DNA from: Citrobacter amalonaticus Y19
GTDB lineage: Bacteria > Pseudomonadota > Gammaproteobacteria > Enterobacterales > Enterobacteriaceae
Direction: 5' to 3'
DNA: 64,000 bases
Assembly: GCF_000981805.1 (NCBI RefSeq)
Contig: NZ_CP011132.1
Span: 3,720,001 to 3,784,000, forward strand
The position numbers and the translations under genes were made by a program. The notes beneath the pieces were generated by a model, which worked only from the letters and a program-made list of their open reading frames with translations, did not search any database and had not been told where the DNA came from. Of this stretch, positions 24,501 through 34,233 are shown piece after piece; positions within the stretch are counted from its first letter, which is position 1; each line of letters starts with the position of its first letter.

Positions 24501-25642
24501 CCCGCACTGCGCATTCCCACCGCCAGCGTCGCCGCAATGTTTCGCGATGCCCGGTAAATGTTGTCAAATGCGCCGCGAAAAGCCTCTTCCAGAGTACCAA
24601 TACTGGTTAATACGCTGAACACGGCATCAATTCCATATTGATGCACCACGCCGACATCCCGCGTCAGACTGCCCGCAATACCAATCACCGGCTTGTGATA
24701 TTTCTTCGCGACGTTCGCCACGCCAACCGGCACTTTGCCGTGAATGCTCTGGCTGTCGATACGCCCTTCGCCGGTAACAACCAGCGTACAGTCGTGAATA
24801 TGTTCTTCCAGGTTGAGCGCCTGGGTGACTATCTCAATCCCGCTTTTTAACTCCGCGCCGAGGAATGCCGTCAGCGCCGCCCCCATACCGCCTGCCGCAC
24901 CTGCGCCAGGCACGTTTTTCACATCCACACCCAGCGACTTTTTAATGATGTCCGCGTAGTGAGCCAGATTGCGGTCCAGTTCGAGAATCAACGCCTCCGT
25001 CGCCCCTTTTTGCGGACCAAAGATCCGCGAAGCTCCCAGCTCGCCCACCAGTGGATTAGTCACGTCACAGGCGACGCGAATAGCACAGTGTTTTATGCGC
25101 GGATCCAAGCCAGACACATCAATGGTGTTGAGACTATTCAGGCTGCCGCCGCCGTAGCCAACTTCAGTGCCGTTGGCATCACACAATTTCGCCCCCAGCG
25201 CCTGAACCATCCCGGCCCCGCCGTCATTGGTCGCACTGCCGCCAATGCCGATAATAATATTGCGCGCCCCACTGTCCAGCGCCTGCAAAATAAGCTCCCC
25301 GGTGCCGCGCGAAGTGGTAATCAGTGGGTTACGTTTTTCGGGGGGAACCAGCGCCAGTCCGCTGGCGGCCGCCATTTCAATAAACGCGGTCTTTCCATCG
25401 CCTGACATGCCCCAGCTGGCATTCACTTTTTCACCCAGCGGTCCGGTCACCAGAGCGGAATGTGCAGAACCGTGCGTGGCGGCAATCATGGCTTCAACCG
25501 TCCCCTCTCCCCCATCGGCGAGCGGAACGGAAACATACTGCGCATCGGGGAAAATTTCCCGAAATCCTTTTTCTATCGCCTGAGCTACCTCAGTAGCAGA
25601 AAGGCTTTCTTTATAAGAGTCTGGGGCAATTACGATTTTCAT
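24497..25642 (-). CDS. garK: Glycerate 2-kinase
   Basis: 381 residues of the type-1 glycerate kinase family, starting MKIVIAPDSYKESLSATEVA, with GIGGSATNDGGAGMVQALG and VTGEGRIDSQS motifs. It phosphorylates D-glycerate to 2-phosphoglycerate, the last step of galactarate/glucarate breakdown. It ends the garPLRK operon. The stop codon lies inside the -35 box of rnpB. Confidence 0.96.
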   Translation of the reverse strand: MKIVIAPDSYKESLSATEVAQAIEKGFREIFPDAQYVSVPLADGGEGTVEAMIAATHGSAHSALVTGPLGEKVNASWGMSGDGKTAFIEMAAASGLALVPPEKRNPLITTSRGTGELILQALDSGARNIIIGIGGSATNDGGAGMVQALGAKLCDANGTEVGYGGGSLNSLNTIDVSGLDPRIKHCAIRVACDVTNPLVGELGASRIFGPQKGATEALILELDRNLAHYADIIKKSLGVDVKNVPGAGAAGGMGAALTAFLGAELKSGIEIVTQALNLEEHIHDCTLVVTGEGRIDSQSIHGKVPVGVANVAKKYHKPVIGIAGSLTRDVGVVHQYGIDAVFSVLTSIGTLEEAFRGAFDNIYRASRNIAATLAVGMRSAG

Positions 25643-25664
25643 GATGATCGCCTGTTACTGCACA

Positions 25665-25732
25665 ACGCCGGATGGCGTTTTACTTATCCGGCCTACAATC
25701 CAGGCCCGGATCGCGATGCGCCATCCGGGCAC
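25665..25732. repeat. BIME between garR and garK
   Basis: Inverted REP units, GCCGGATGGCGTTTTACTTA..CCGGCCTAC and GGCCCGGATCGCGATGCGCC.., in the 97-bp gap of the gar operon. They probably act as an intercistronic mRNA barrier. Confidence 0.85.
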
Positions 25733-25739
25733 AAGGTCA

Positions 25740-26630
25740 TTAGCGAGTGACTTCCACTTTCGCCAGTTTTTCGTAATAACATGCCAGCGCACTGTGGTCG
25801 GCGGTTCCCAGGCCGTCAGCACGCAGCGCCTGCATCATTTCCATAACGGCTGCGGTTAGCGGAAGCTGAGCGCCAACCCCGTGAGACGTATCCAGCGCGT
25901 TAGCCAGATCTTTAATGTGCAGGTCGATACGGAAACCTGGCTTGAAGTTACGATCCATCACCATCGGCGCTTTCGCATCCAGTACGGTGCTGCCCGCCAG
26001 GCCGCCACGAATCGCCTGATAGACCAGGTCCGGATTCACACCGGCTTTGGTTGCCAGCGTCAGCGCTTCGGACATCGCCGCAATGTTCAGCGCCACAATC
26101 ACCTGGTTTGCCAGCTTGGTGACGTTACCCGCACCGATATCACCGGTATGCACAACGGAACCCGCCATGGCTTTCAGCATCTCGTAGTACTTATCGAAAA
26201 TCGCCTTGTCGCCGCCAACCATCACCGACAGCGTGCCGTCGATAGCCTTTGGTTCACCGCCGCTCACCGGCGCGTCCAGCATATCGATGCCTTTGGCTTT
26301 CAGCGCGTCGCTGATCTCACGGCTCGCCAGCGGCGCGATGGAACTCATGTCGATCAGCACCGTACCCGGTTTCGCCCCTTCGATAATGCCGCCTTCGCCC
26401 AGCGCAACCTCTTTCACATGCGGAGAGTTCGGCAGCATGGTGATGATCACATCGCACTGCTCAGCAATCGCTTTAGCGTTAGGAGCGGTTTCTGCGCCTG
26501 CCGCGATGACGTCAGCGATCGCTTCAGGATTACGGTCAGAAACCACCAGCGAGTAACCTGCTTTCAGGAGGTTTTTACTCATTGGTTTACCCATGATACC
26601 CAGACCAATAAAACCAACTTTCATAGTCAT
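25740..26630 (-). CDS. garR: Tartronate semialdehyde reductase
   Basis: 296 residues of the beta-hydroxyacid dehydrogenase family. It has an N-terminal NAD(P) Rossmann motif GFIGLGIMGKPMSKNL, a substrate motif DAPVSGGEPKA, and the catalytic lysine in GAGNVTKLANQ (about residue 173). It reduces tartronate semialdehyde to D-glycerate for GarK. A second ATG two codons in (26624) gives the 294-residue form usually annotated; AAGAGAG favours the first. It lies 29 bp after garL. Confidence 0.95.
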   Translation of the reverse strand: MTMKVGFIGLGIMGKPMSKNLLKAGYSLVVSDRNPEAIADVIAAGAETAPNAKAIAEQCDVIITMLPNSPHVKEVALGEGGIIEGAKPGTVLIDMSSIAPLASREISDALKAKGIDMLDAPVSGGEPKAIDGTLSVMVGGDKAIFDKYYEMLKAMAGSVVHTGDIGAGNVTKLANQVIVALNIAAMSEALTLATKAGVNPDLVYQAIRGGLAGSTVLDAKAPMVMDRNFKPGFRIDLHIKDLANALDTSHGVGAQLPLTAAVMEMMQALRADGLGTADHSALACYYEKLAKVEVTR

Positions 26631-26659
26631 ATCAATTATCTCTCTTGTTTCGGTGGTGG

Positions 26660-27430
26660 TTATTTCTTAAAGGAATCAGCCAGTTTCTGCGTGGCGGAAC
26701 GGAACACGCCCAGGTCGCTGCCGACGGCAACAAACGTGGCGCCCCACTCCAGATAGCGACGCGCGTCGGCATCAACCGGCGCCAGAATGCCACTCGGTTT
26801 GCCGTGCGCTTTCGCGCGGGCAAAGATGTGCTGAATGGCTTTTTGCACCTCAGGATGAGACGCATTGCCGAGGTGGCCTAACGCCGCCGCCAGATCGCTT
26901 GGGCCAACGAAAATGCCGTCGACACCTTCGGTGGCAGCGATGGCATCGACGTTATCCACGCCCTGCTGGCTCTCAATCTGCACAATAATGGTGATGTTCT
27001 TGTTGGACTGCGCGAAGTAATCCGGGACGGTGCCAAACATGTTGGCGCGATGCGATACGGACACCCCGCGGATCCCTTCTGGCGGATAGCGCGTTGACGC
27101 AACAGCATTCACCGCCTCTTCTTCCGTTTCAACAAACGGGATCAGGAAGTTGTAAAAACCGATATCCAGCAGGCGCTTGATAATGACCGGCTCATTGGTC
27201 GGCACACGCACAACCGGCGCGCTGGCACTGCCTTTCAGCGCCATCAACTGCGGAATAAAGGTGGAGACATCGTTTGGCGCATGTTCGCCATCCAGCACCA
27301 GCCAGTCGAAGCCCGCCAACCCTAAGACTTCGGTGCTGATTGGGCTTGCCAGCGCTGACCAGCAGCCAATCTGAATCTGATGTGCAGCCAGCGCTGCTTT
27401 GAATTTGTTCGGGAAGATGTCGTTATTCAT
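26660..27430 (-). CDS. garL: 5-keto-4-deoxy-D-glucarate aldolase
   Basis: 256 residues of the HpcH/HpaI class II aldolase family, starting MNNDIFPNKFKAAL. Metal and substrate residues are in DWLVLDGEHAPND, IVQIESQQGVDN and GIFVGPSDLAAALG. It splits 5-keto-4-deoxyglucarate (and the 2-keto isomer) into pyruvate and tartronate semialdehyde. The ATG at 27430 is chosen over a GTG one codon upstream on family length. Confidence 0.96.
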   Translation of the reverse strand: MNNDIFPNKFKAALAAHQIQIGCWSALASPISTEVLGLAGFDWLVLDGEHAPNDVSTFIPQLMALKGSASAPVVRVPTNEPVIIKRLLDIGFYNFLIPFVETEEEAVNAVASTRYPPEGIRGVSVSHRANMFGTVPDYFAQSNKNITIIVQIESQQGVDNVDAIAATEGVDGIFVGPSDLAAALGHLGNASHPEVQKAIQHIFARAKAHGKPSGILAPVDADARRYLEWGATFVAVGSDLGVFRSATQKLADSFKK

Positions 27431-27458
27431 CACTTTTACCTTGTCACTTAACCGTTAA

Positions 27459-28793
27459 TTATTTCTGCAGTTCCATACGCTTGATGTCACCGACAATAAA
27501 CAGGTAGCACACCATTGCCATCAGCGCGGAACAACCAACGAAGACCAGCGCAGCGTTGAAAGAGTGCAGTTCACTTACCAGGTAACCGATAACCAGTGGC
27601 GTAACGATAGACGCCACGTTGCCAAAGACGTTAAATACCCCACCACACAGACCAACAATCTCTTTCGGCGCGGTATCCGAGATAACCGGCCAGCCCAGTG
27701 CGCCAAATCCTTTACCAAAGAAAGCCAGCGCCATCAGCGTCACCACCAGCGCGGTGTTGTCGGTGTAGTTGCACAGAATGATGGTGGAGGCCAGCAGCAT
27801 TCCCAGCACAATCGGCAGCTTACGTGCAACGGTGATAGAAAAACCGCGCTTAATCAGGTAATCCGAGAACACACCGCCCAGCACGCCGCCAGCGAAACCA
27901 CACAGCGCCGGAATCGAGGCCACCAGACCCACTTTCAGGATCGACATCCCTTTTTCCTGTACCAGGTAAATCGGGAACCAGGTCAGGAAAAACCAGGTGA
28001 TGGTGTTGATGAAATACTGTCCGAAGAACACGCCAAGCATCATGCGGTTGGTCAATAACTGCTTGATGTAATGCAGTTTCGGACCACTGGCCACTGCGCT
28101 GCCAGGTTTTTTGTGGTCCATATCCACGACCGCACCGTTGTCAGAGATGAACTTCAACTCTTCTGCGGACATTCGCGGGTGGTCAGTCGGGTTATGAATC
28201 AGTTTGACCCACAGCGCCGTCAGGACAAACCCGATAACGCCCATCACGGTAAAGACGTGTTCCCAGCCCCAGGCAAAGGTCAGCCAACCCAGCAGCGGCG
28301 AGAACAGTGCCAGTGAAAAATACTGGGCAGAGTTAAAGATGGCCGACGCGGTTCCACGCTCTTTGGTCGGGAACCAGGCCGCCACGATACGGGCGTTTGC
28401 CGGGAATGAAGGCGCTTCCGAGAAACCCAGCATAAAGCGCATAAAGAACATCGACACTCCCGCCCAGGCCAGCGGGAACATATCCACGAAGCCTTGCAGG
28501 AAGGTGAACAGCGACCAAAAGAACAGGCTGTATGTGTAAACTTTTTTCGAGCCAAACTTATCGAGCAGCCAGCCGCCAGGGATTTGCATCAGCAGGTAGG
28601 CCCAGCCAAATGCAGAGAAGATGTAACCCATTGACACGGCGCTCAGTTGCAACTCTTTGGCGACTTCGGTTCCGGCAATGGATAGCGTCGCCCGATCCGC
28701 ATAGTTAACCGCTGTGACAATAAAAATTATCAGCAGAATTAAATAGCGTGTATGCATACCTTTCTTTTTTTCTTCAACTGTATCCATGATCAT
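27459..28793 (-). CDS. garP: Galactarate/glucarate/glycerate transporter
   Basis: 444-residue MFS transporter of the same anion:cation symporter family as ExuT, with about twelve transmembrane helices. It starts MIMDTVEEKKKGMHTRYL, closely matching E. coli GarP. It imports D-galactarate and D-glucarate. It is the first gene of garPLRK and is divergent from garD. Confidence 0.96.
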   Translation of the reverse strand: MIMDTVEEKKKGMHTRYLILLIIFIVTAVNYADRATLSIAGTEVAKELQLSAVSMGYIFSAFGWAYLLMQIPGGWLLDKFGSKKVYTYSLFFWSLFTFLQGFVDMFPLAWAGVSMFFMRFMLGFSEAPSFPANARIVAAWFPTKERGTASAIFNSAQYFSLALFSPLLGWLTFAWGWEHVFTVMGVIGFVLTALWVKLIHNPTDHPRMSAEELKFISDNGAVVDMDHKKPGSAVASGPKLHYIKQLLTNRMMLGVFFGQYFINTITWFFLTWFPIYLVQEKGMSILKVGLVASIPALCGFAGGVLGGVFSDYLIKRGFSITVARKLPIVLGMLLASTIILCNYTDNTALVVTLMALAFFGKGFGALGWPVISDTAPKEIVGLCGGVFNVFGNVASIVTPLVIGYLVSELHSFNAALVFVGCSALMAMVCYLFIVGDIKRMELQK

Positions 28794-29175
28794 TTTATTT
28801 ACCTCAGGAACTTAAGCAGACATATTTATTATTATTGGTTGATGACAGACGCTATCGCTTATTAATTAATGCAGATACTCATTTCGTGATTCAGTATAAT
28901 CAGGCGGGAAGCATTAAGCATTGTGCAGATGCTCATTAACAATACCTATTACAAATAATATCTTGAGCATATGCACATAACGCTGGGCGCTGATGCACAT
29001 ATTTACGCTTTACTACCCTTGATAGCAGGGCTTTCGCCATAACGAGTGATCTGGATCACATTCTTAATTTTGAACTCCTGACATCCTTATTTCACGACAG
29101 GACATCCTTATTTTAATAATCAGATTCGTAGAACTCTCTATATTAATATCACCCCCGGCTGGAGAATACTGGACA
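28794..29175. promoter_or_regulatory. Divergent garP/garD regulatory region with CRP-like palindrome
   Basis: This 382-bp AT-rich region must contain the promoters for both gar transcripts. AGTGATCTGGATCACA at 29045-29060 is an almost perfectly symmetrical CRP-like site (8-9 of 10 conserved bases), 116 bp before garD. In E. coli these genes are activated by CdaR (SdaR) in response to glycerate; I could not define a CdaR site from sequence alone. A GGAG ribosome binding site precedes garD. Confidence 0.6.
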
Positions 29176-30747
29176 ATGGCCAACATCGAAATCAGACAAG
29201 AATCGCCGAGCGCATTTTATATAAAGGTCCACGAGACAGATAATGTGGCGATCATTGTTAATGACAATGGTTTAAAAGCCGGGACTCGATTCCCGGATGG
29301 ACTGGAGCTTATTGAGCATATTCCACAGGGACATAAAGTCGCGCTGGTGGATATTCCGGTTCATGGCGAAATCGTACGTTATGGTGAAGTGATTGGCTAC
29401 GCCATGCGCGACATTCCGCGCGGAAGCTGGATTGATGAATCCATGGTTGAGCTGCCGAAAGCCCCACCGTTGAACACGCTGCCGCTGGCGACCAAAGTCC
29501 CGGAACCCCTGCCGCCGCTGGAAGGCTATACCTTTGAAGGGTATCGCAACGCCGATGGCAGCGTGGGCACCAAGAATCTGCTCGGCATCACCACCAGTGT
29601 GCATTGCGTGGCGGGCGTGGTGGATTATGTCGTCAAAATCATCGAGCGCGATCTGCTGCCCAAATACCCGAATGTCGATGGCGTGGTTGGACTAAACCAT
29701 CTGTATGGCTGCGGCGTCGCCATTAACGCCCCGGCAGCCGTGGTGCCAATCCGCACCATTCATAACATCTCACTGAACCCAAACTTTGGCGGCGAAGTGA
29801 TGGTCATTGGCCTGGGTTGCGAAAAGCTGCAACCGGAACGTTTACTGGAAGGCACCGACGATGTGCAAAGTATTCCCGTAGATAGCGCCAGCATCGTCAG
29901 CCTGCAGGACGAGAAGCACGTGGGCTTTCGCTCCATGGTCGATGATATCCTGCAGGTTGCTGAGCGCCATCTGGCTAAGCTGAACCTGCGCCAGCGCGAA
30001 ACCTGTCCGGCCTCTGAACTGGTCGTCGGGATGCAGTGCGGCGGCAGCGATGCGTTTTCCGGCGTGACGGCGAACCCGGCGGTGGGCTACGCCTCTGACC
30101 TGCTGGTACGCTGCGGTGCCACGGTGATGTTCTCTGAAGTCACCGAAGTACGTGATGCGATTCATCTGCTGACACCGCGCACCATCAACGAAGAGGTGGG
30201 TAAACGTCTGCTGGAAGAGATGGCCTGGTACGACAACTATCTCGATATGGGGAAAACCGACCGCAGCGCTAACCCCTCTCCGGGTAACAAAAAGGGCGGT
30301 CTGGCGAACGTCGTGGAAAAAGCGCTGGGCTCGATTGCGAAATCTGGCAAAAGCGCGATTGTCGAGGTGCTCTCTCCGGGCCAGCGTCCGACCAAACGCG
30401 GTCTGATTTATGCCGCGACGCCCGCCAGCGATTTTGTCTGCGGCACACAGCAGGTGGCTTCCGGGATCACCGTGCAGGTGTTCACCACTGGTCGTGGTAC
30501 CCCGTATGGCCTGATGGCCGTGCCGGTGATTAAGATGGCGACCCGTACCGAACTGGCAAACCGCTGGTACGACTTAATGGATATCAATGCGGGCACCATC
30601 GCCACAGGCGAAGAGACGATTGAGGACGTCGGTCAGAAGCTGTTCGAATTTATTCTCGATGTCGCCAGCGGCCGTAAGAAAACCTTCTCCGACCAATGGG
30701 GACTCCACAACCAACTGGCGGTGTTTAACCCGGCGCCAGTGACCTGA
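29176..30747 (+). CDS. garD: D-galactarate dehydratase
   Basis: 523 residues of the UxaA/GarD family. It has an N-terminal SAF domain (about residues 15-95), then the catalytic region with GTKNLLGITTSVHCVAG, VVGLNHLYGCGVAI and GMQCGGSDAFSG, whose cysteines and histidine bind the metal ion. It dehydrates D-galactarate to 5-keto-4-deoxy-D-glucarate, the substrate of GarL. It is divergent from garP and ends with a clear terminator. In K-12 prlF-yhaV follows; here a sugar-transport operon does. Confidence 0.96.
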   Translation: MANIEIRQESPSAFYIKVHETDNVAIIVNDNGLKAGTRFPDGLELIEHIPQGHKVALVDIPVHGEIVRYGEVIGYAMRDIPRGSWIDESMVELPKAPPLNTLPLATKVPEPLPPLEGYTFEGYRNADGSVGTKNLLGITTSVHCVAGVVDYVVKIIERDLLPKYPNVDGVVGLNHLYGCGVAINAPAAVVPIRTIHNISLNPNFGGEVMVIGLGCEKLQPERLLEGTDDVQSIPVDSASIVSLQDEKHVGFRSMVDDILQVAERHLAKLNLRQRETCPASELVVGMQCGGSDAFSGVTANPAVGYASDLLVRCGATVMFSEVTEVRDAIHLLTPRTINEEVGKRLLEEMAWYDNYLDMGKTDRSANPSPGNKKGGLANVVEKALGSIAKSGKSAIVEVLSPGQRPTKRGLIYAATPASDFVCGTQQVASGITVQVFTTGRGTPYGLMAVPVIKMATRTELANRWYDLMDINAGTIATGEETIEDVGQKLFEFILDVASGRKKTFSDQWGLHNQLAVFNPAPVT

Positions 30748-30772
30748 TATTTTCGAAACGAAAGCCACCGGG

Positions 30773-30800
30773 AAAACGGGGAGCCCTCCCCGTTTTTCTT
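30773..30800 (+). terminator. Intrinsic terminator of garD
   Basis: AAAACGGGGA and CCCCGTTTT form a hairpin followed by TCTTTTCT, 26 bp after the garD stop. Confidence 0.85.
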
Positions 30801-31103
30801 TTCTGTCCGCGAAAGATAAAGTGATAGTGCTCGCAGTTTTGAAGGTTAATTTTTCACCCGCCCTTTTTCGATTTTCCACGCTAGAAAAAACCTAACTCCT
30901 TGAAAGAAAGAGCAACACCTGAAGTCGCCCTTTCCGCCCTCTTTTCGTTTTGATAAAAGAGAAACCTACCGAAAGTACCTCCGGTTTTAATGCGATAATT
31001 CCCTTATTTTTCCCCCTTTGACTTTCCCCTTTGTTAAACAGACTATTCAATGGCTTCTGTAATTTACCTCACCGACATTCTGACCCGAATAAAGAGGGAA
31101 GTT
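30801..31103 (+). promoter_or_regulatory. Upstream region of the novel transporter operon with DeoR-type half-site
   Basis: The 303-bp gap is AT-rich with many TTTC/GAAA elements. TTTCGTTTTGATAAAAGA at 30943-30960 resembles two elements before the local DeoR regulator gene (38503-38520 and 38597-38614), all sharing TTTCGTTTT followed by an A-rich end. A weak promoter may be TTGACT near 31018, 17 bp before GACTAT. No gene was seen in the gap. Confidence 0.45.
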
Positions 31104-32363
31104 ATGTATACCTTGAATAAGAATAATGTCGCCCTGGCATGCCTTTTTTCCTGTTTACTGACAGCACCGGCTATCGCCAGTGCTGAAGGCCAGACGACAG
31201 ATAAACCTGTTAAATTACGCTACACGCTGTGGGATCGAAATCAACTTCCCGGCGAACAGCAACTGGTTAATGAGTTTGAAAAAAATAACCCCGGAGTAAA
31301 AATTGAAATCGAGTTAACGCCTTATGATCAATATTTCATAAAACTCAGTTCAGCGGTCGGGGGAAATGTTGCACCGGATGTATTCTGGATGAATATGCCG
31401 AATTTTCAGCAATACGTTAAGAACGGTATGCTGGAACCACTGACCCCTTATTTAAACGATAAATCATCACCGAACCTTGATGACTTTGTGAAAAGCTCCG
31501 TTGATGCTTATCAGTACCAGTCTACGCAATATGCTATACCGCGTGATATCGATGCGATTGCCGTCTGGTATAACAAAAAAATATTCGATCAGGCGGGCGT
31601 AGCCTATCCCGATAAAAACTGGACGTGGGACGATTTAAAACAGAAATCAGAACAGCTACGTAAAAAACTGGATCAGCAGTCTTATCCACTGGCGATGGAA
31701 TTCAGCAGCGGTCAGGACAGCTATTTTAACCTGCTGCTCCAGGCCGGCGATAAGATAGTCCTGCCCGAGGGAAAAACGGATGTTGCCAATGACAACGCGA
31801 TCGCCATGTATCGCGACGTTCAGGGGATGTTGAAAGCAGGACTGATCCAGCCACCAGGTGAAATGGAAGCATCCGATGTCTTCCAGTCCAGCAGAGTCGC
31901 AATGGTCTACGCAGGCTCATGGTGGGCGCTGCCGTTCTCGCAGAACGAACTGATCAAAGATCATATTGGCGTAGTGCCGATGCCTAAGATGGCGGAGCAG
32001 GCAGGCGTCTCCCACAGTCTCGCCTTTGCGATGTCGGCCAAAAGCCAACATAAAGAAGCGGCCTGGAAGTTTATTGAATTTATGAGTTCTGAACATGCAC
32101 AGCAAACGCTGGCCGCGGGCAAAGTGGTGATTCCGGCCAATCAGAAAGTCGCCAAAGCGTGGGCTGAAGGCTTTAAGGATATCGATGTTTCCGCCTATAT
32201 CGATTCACTGGCGTTTTCCCATAAATATCCCACAGCCGGTTCCAATACCGCGAAATGGAATAGCATTCTCAATGACGGGCTGAAGAAAGTCTGGATGGGG
32301 AATGATCCGCAACAAGTCATGCCCGGTGTCGCAAAACGTGTTGAGCGTGAAATGCAGAAATAA
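31104..32363 (+). CDS. ABC transporter sugar-binding protein
   Basis: 419 residues from the ATG at 31104, which follows AAAGAGGGA. A signal peptide ends near residue 27 (LLTAPAIASA then EG). The mature part is a family 1 extracellular solute-binding protein (UgpB/MalE type): KLRYTLWDR at the start, VAPDVFWMNMPNFQQYV, and the hallmark KEAAWKFIEFMSS near the C-terminus. There is no lipobox, so it is probably soluble in the periplasm. It captures a sugar for the two permeases that follow. The ligand is unknown; the neighbouring kinase suggests an N-acetylhexosamine or a glycoside containing one. I recognise no K-12 orthologue. Confidence 0.88.
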   Translation: MYTLNKNNVALACLFSCLLTAPAIASAEGQTTDKPVKLRYTLWDRNQLPGEQQLVNEFEKNNPGVKIEIELTPYDQYFIKLSSAVGGNVAPDVFWMNMPNFQQYVKNGMLEPLTPYLNDKSSPNLDDFVKSSVDAYQYQSTQYAIPRDIDAIAVWYNKKIFDQAGVAYPDKNWTWDDLKQKSEQLRKKLDQQSYPLAMEFSSGQDSYFNLLLQAGDKIVLPEGKTDVANDNAIAMYRDVQGMLKAGLIQPPGEMEASDVFQSSRVAMVYAGSWWALPFSQNELIKDHIGVVPMPKMAEQAGVSHSLAFAMSAKSQHKEAAWKFIEFMSSEHAQQTLAAGKVVIPANQKVAKAWAEGFKDIDVSAYIDSLAFSHKYPTAGSNTAKWNSILNDGLKKVWMGNDPQQVMPGVAKRVEREMQK

Positions 32364-32367
32364 TATT

Positions 32368-32386
32368 GAGGGAGCCTTGCTCCCTC
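32368..32386 (+). other. Intercistronic hairpin after the binding-protein gene
   Basis: GAGGGAG and CTCCCTC pair around a 5-nt loop in the 79-bp gap before the first permease. Similar hairpins after binding-protein genes, as in malE-malF, help keep more binding-protein mRNA than permease mRNA. Confidence 0.5.
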
Positions 32387-32442
32387 TCACCTCTCCTGCG
32401 TTAACCATTTATTGTTTGTAAAGTGAGCATCCCGGAGTCTGT

Positions 32443-33387
32443 ATGAGCTATTCAGATGAAGCGACATCTCCGCCGTTATCGGCCAGGGAACCCAATAAGA
32501 AATCGCTGACCCGACTGGAAAAAGAAGAACGTTTCTGGGGGTGGATAATGATTCTGCCGCTGCTGGCGGGATTAGTTATTTTTTACTTTACGCCATTCTT
32601 CCAGAACGTATTTTATAGTTTTACCGATCTGGGCGAGTTTCAAATCTGGACGACAATCAGTCTGGATAATTACATTAATTTATTCAGCGACGATGAATTC
32701 CGCTCGGCGATATTTAATACGCTGGTCTACGTCTTTATTTGTGTCCCGGTGATCACGGTACTGTCTTTACTGCTGGCCATTGGTTTAAACCAGGCGATTC
32801 GCGGTCAATGGTTGTTCCGTACGCTGTTATTTCTTCCGGCCGTCACGATGCCTGCAGCCATTGCGATGGTCTGGCAATGGTTGATGAATCGTAATTTCGG
32901 TTTGCTCAATCAGATCCTGGCCTATTTCGATATCCCCGCCATCGGTTGGTTGTCTGATCCGGACATTGTCCGCCTGAGCGCTTCGCTGGTCATTATCTGG
33001 TCGGCTATCGCCCTGAAGATGATCATTCTGCTCGCCGGATTGCAGGGGATCCCGAAGCAGATCTATGAAGCCATGTCTCTGGATGGCATCAGCAAACTGC
33101 GTGGCTTCTGGTCGATCACCCTGCCGTTGATGATCCCGACGCTGTTCTTCGTTCTGGTGATCTCGTTCATCGAAACGCTGCAAATATTCGATGTGGTGTA
33201 TCTGCTGTTTGGCAGTTCTTCCATGGTGGACGATCAGACCATGACCATCGCTTATCTCTTTTATAAATATGCCTTTATCTACCATGAAAAAGGGTACGCC
33301 TCAGCGATTGCCGTGGTGATTTTTGTTATCACGATGGTACTGACCCTGCTGCAAATATGGATAGGCAAACGGCTTAAAGCACAGTAA
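32443..33387 (+). CDS. ABC sugar transporter permease (MalF/UgpA type)
   Basis: 314 residues with six predicted transmembrane helices; the first is near residues 38-58 (GWIMILPLLAGLVIFYF). The cytoplasmic loop that contacts the ATPase is YEAMSLDGISKLRGFWSITL (about residues 208-227), the EAA---G motif of binding-protein-dependent permeases. The N-terminus is polar and about 35 residues long. It is followed by the partner permease after 10 bp. It forms the membrane channel with the next gene; specificity is not readable. Confidence 0.9.
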   Translation: MSYSDEATSPPLSAREPNKKSLTRLEKEERFWGWIMILPLLAGLVIFYFTPFFQNVFYSFTDLGEFQIWTTISLDNYINLFSDDEFRSAIFNTLVYVFICVPVITVLSLLLAIGLNQAIRGQWLFRTLLFLPAVTMPAAIAMVWQWLMNRNFGLLNQILAYFDIPAIGWLSDPDIVRLSASLVIIWSAIALKMIILLAGLQGIPKQIYEAMSLDGISKLRGFWSITLPLMIPTLFFVLVISFIETLQIFDVVYLLFGSSSMVDDQTMTIAYLFYKYAFIYHEKGYASAIAVVIFVITMVLTLLQIWIGKRLKAQ

Positions 33388-33397
33388 GGCAACCACT

Positions 33398-34222
33398 ATG
33401 TTCATGACAAAACGTGAAAAATGGCTGATTTATGGCCTGATGATCCTGGCGACGCTGGTCACGGTGGTTCCCTTTATCTGGATGGTCATCACCTCGTTTA
33501 AAACCCAGGCGGAAAGTATTGCCTTTCCGCCGATCCTGCTGCCCGCCAATCCGGGGTTTCAGGCGTACGATAAAATCTTGCATGAGATGCCGTTTGGCAG
33601 CTTTTATTTTAACTCGATCGTCTCGACGCTGGTGATCGTCATTTTGCAGACGCTGATTGCCGCGATGGCGGCGTATGGTTTCTCCCGCCTGCGTTTTAAA
33701 GGGCGCGATCTCCTCTTTACGCTCTGCATTTCGATTCTGATGGTGCCAGGACAGATCTTTTTGATCCCGCAGTTTTTAACGATCGAAAAAATAGGCCTGC
33801 TGAACTCGATTCCAGGTCTGGTGCTGCCGGGGTTATTCAGTATTTATAGCGCCTTTTTATTGCGTCAGTTTTTTCTGTCTGTACCGAAAGAACTGGAAGA
33901 AGCAGCAATTATGGATGGTTATAACCATTTAACGATCTTTTTCAAAATCATGCTGCCGCTGATTAAACCCGGGCTTATCGCCTGCGTCATTATTAACGGG
34001 TTGTGGAGCTGGAATAACTTAATGTGGCCGCTCATCGTCAATACCTCGATGAACAAAATGACGCTGCCAGTCGGGCTGGCCTCGCTTTCCGGCCGTTCAG
34101 GAGTGGAGTACCCCATGCTTATGGCGGGGGCGTTACTCGCGATTATCCCTATGTTGTTACTTTATATTTTCTTCCAGCGCTATTTCATTCGTGGCATCGC
34201 CGGTGCCGGAATTAAAGGATAA
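33398..34222 (+). CDS. ABC sugar transporter permease (MalG/UgpE type)
   Basis: 274 residues with six transmembrane helices and the EAA---G loop ELEEAAIMDGYNHLTIFFKI (about residues 166-185). The C-terminus (FFQRYFIRGIAGAGIKG) is typical of CUT1-family permeases. A second ATG lies two codons in (MTKREKW). It lies 11 bp before the ATPase gene, so translation is probably coupled. It is the partner of the upstream permease. Confidence 0.9.
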   Translation: MFMTKREKWLIYGLMILATLVTVVPFIWMVITSFKTQAESIAFPPILLPANPGFQAYDKILHEMPFGSFYFNSIVSTLVIVILQTLIAAMAAYGFSRLRFKGRDLLFTLCISILMVPGQIFLIPQFLTIEKIGLLNSIPGLVLPGLFSIYSAFLLRQFFLSVPKELEEAAIMDGYNHLTIFFKIMLPLIKPGLIACVIINGLWSWNNLMWPLIVNTSMNKMTLPVGLASLSGRSGVEYPMLMAGALLAIIPMLLLYIFFQRYFIRGIAGAGIKG

Positions 34223-34233
34223 GGGGCATTGTT

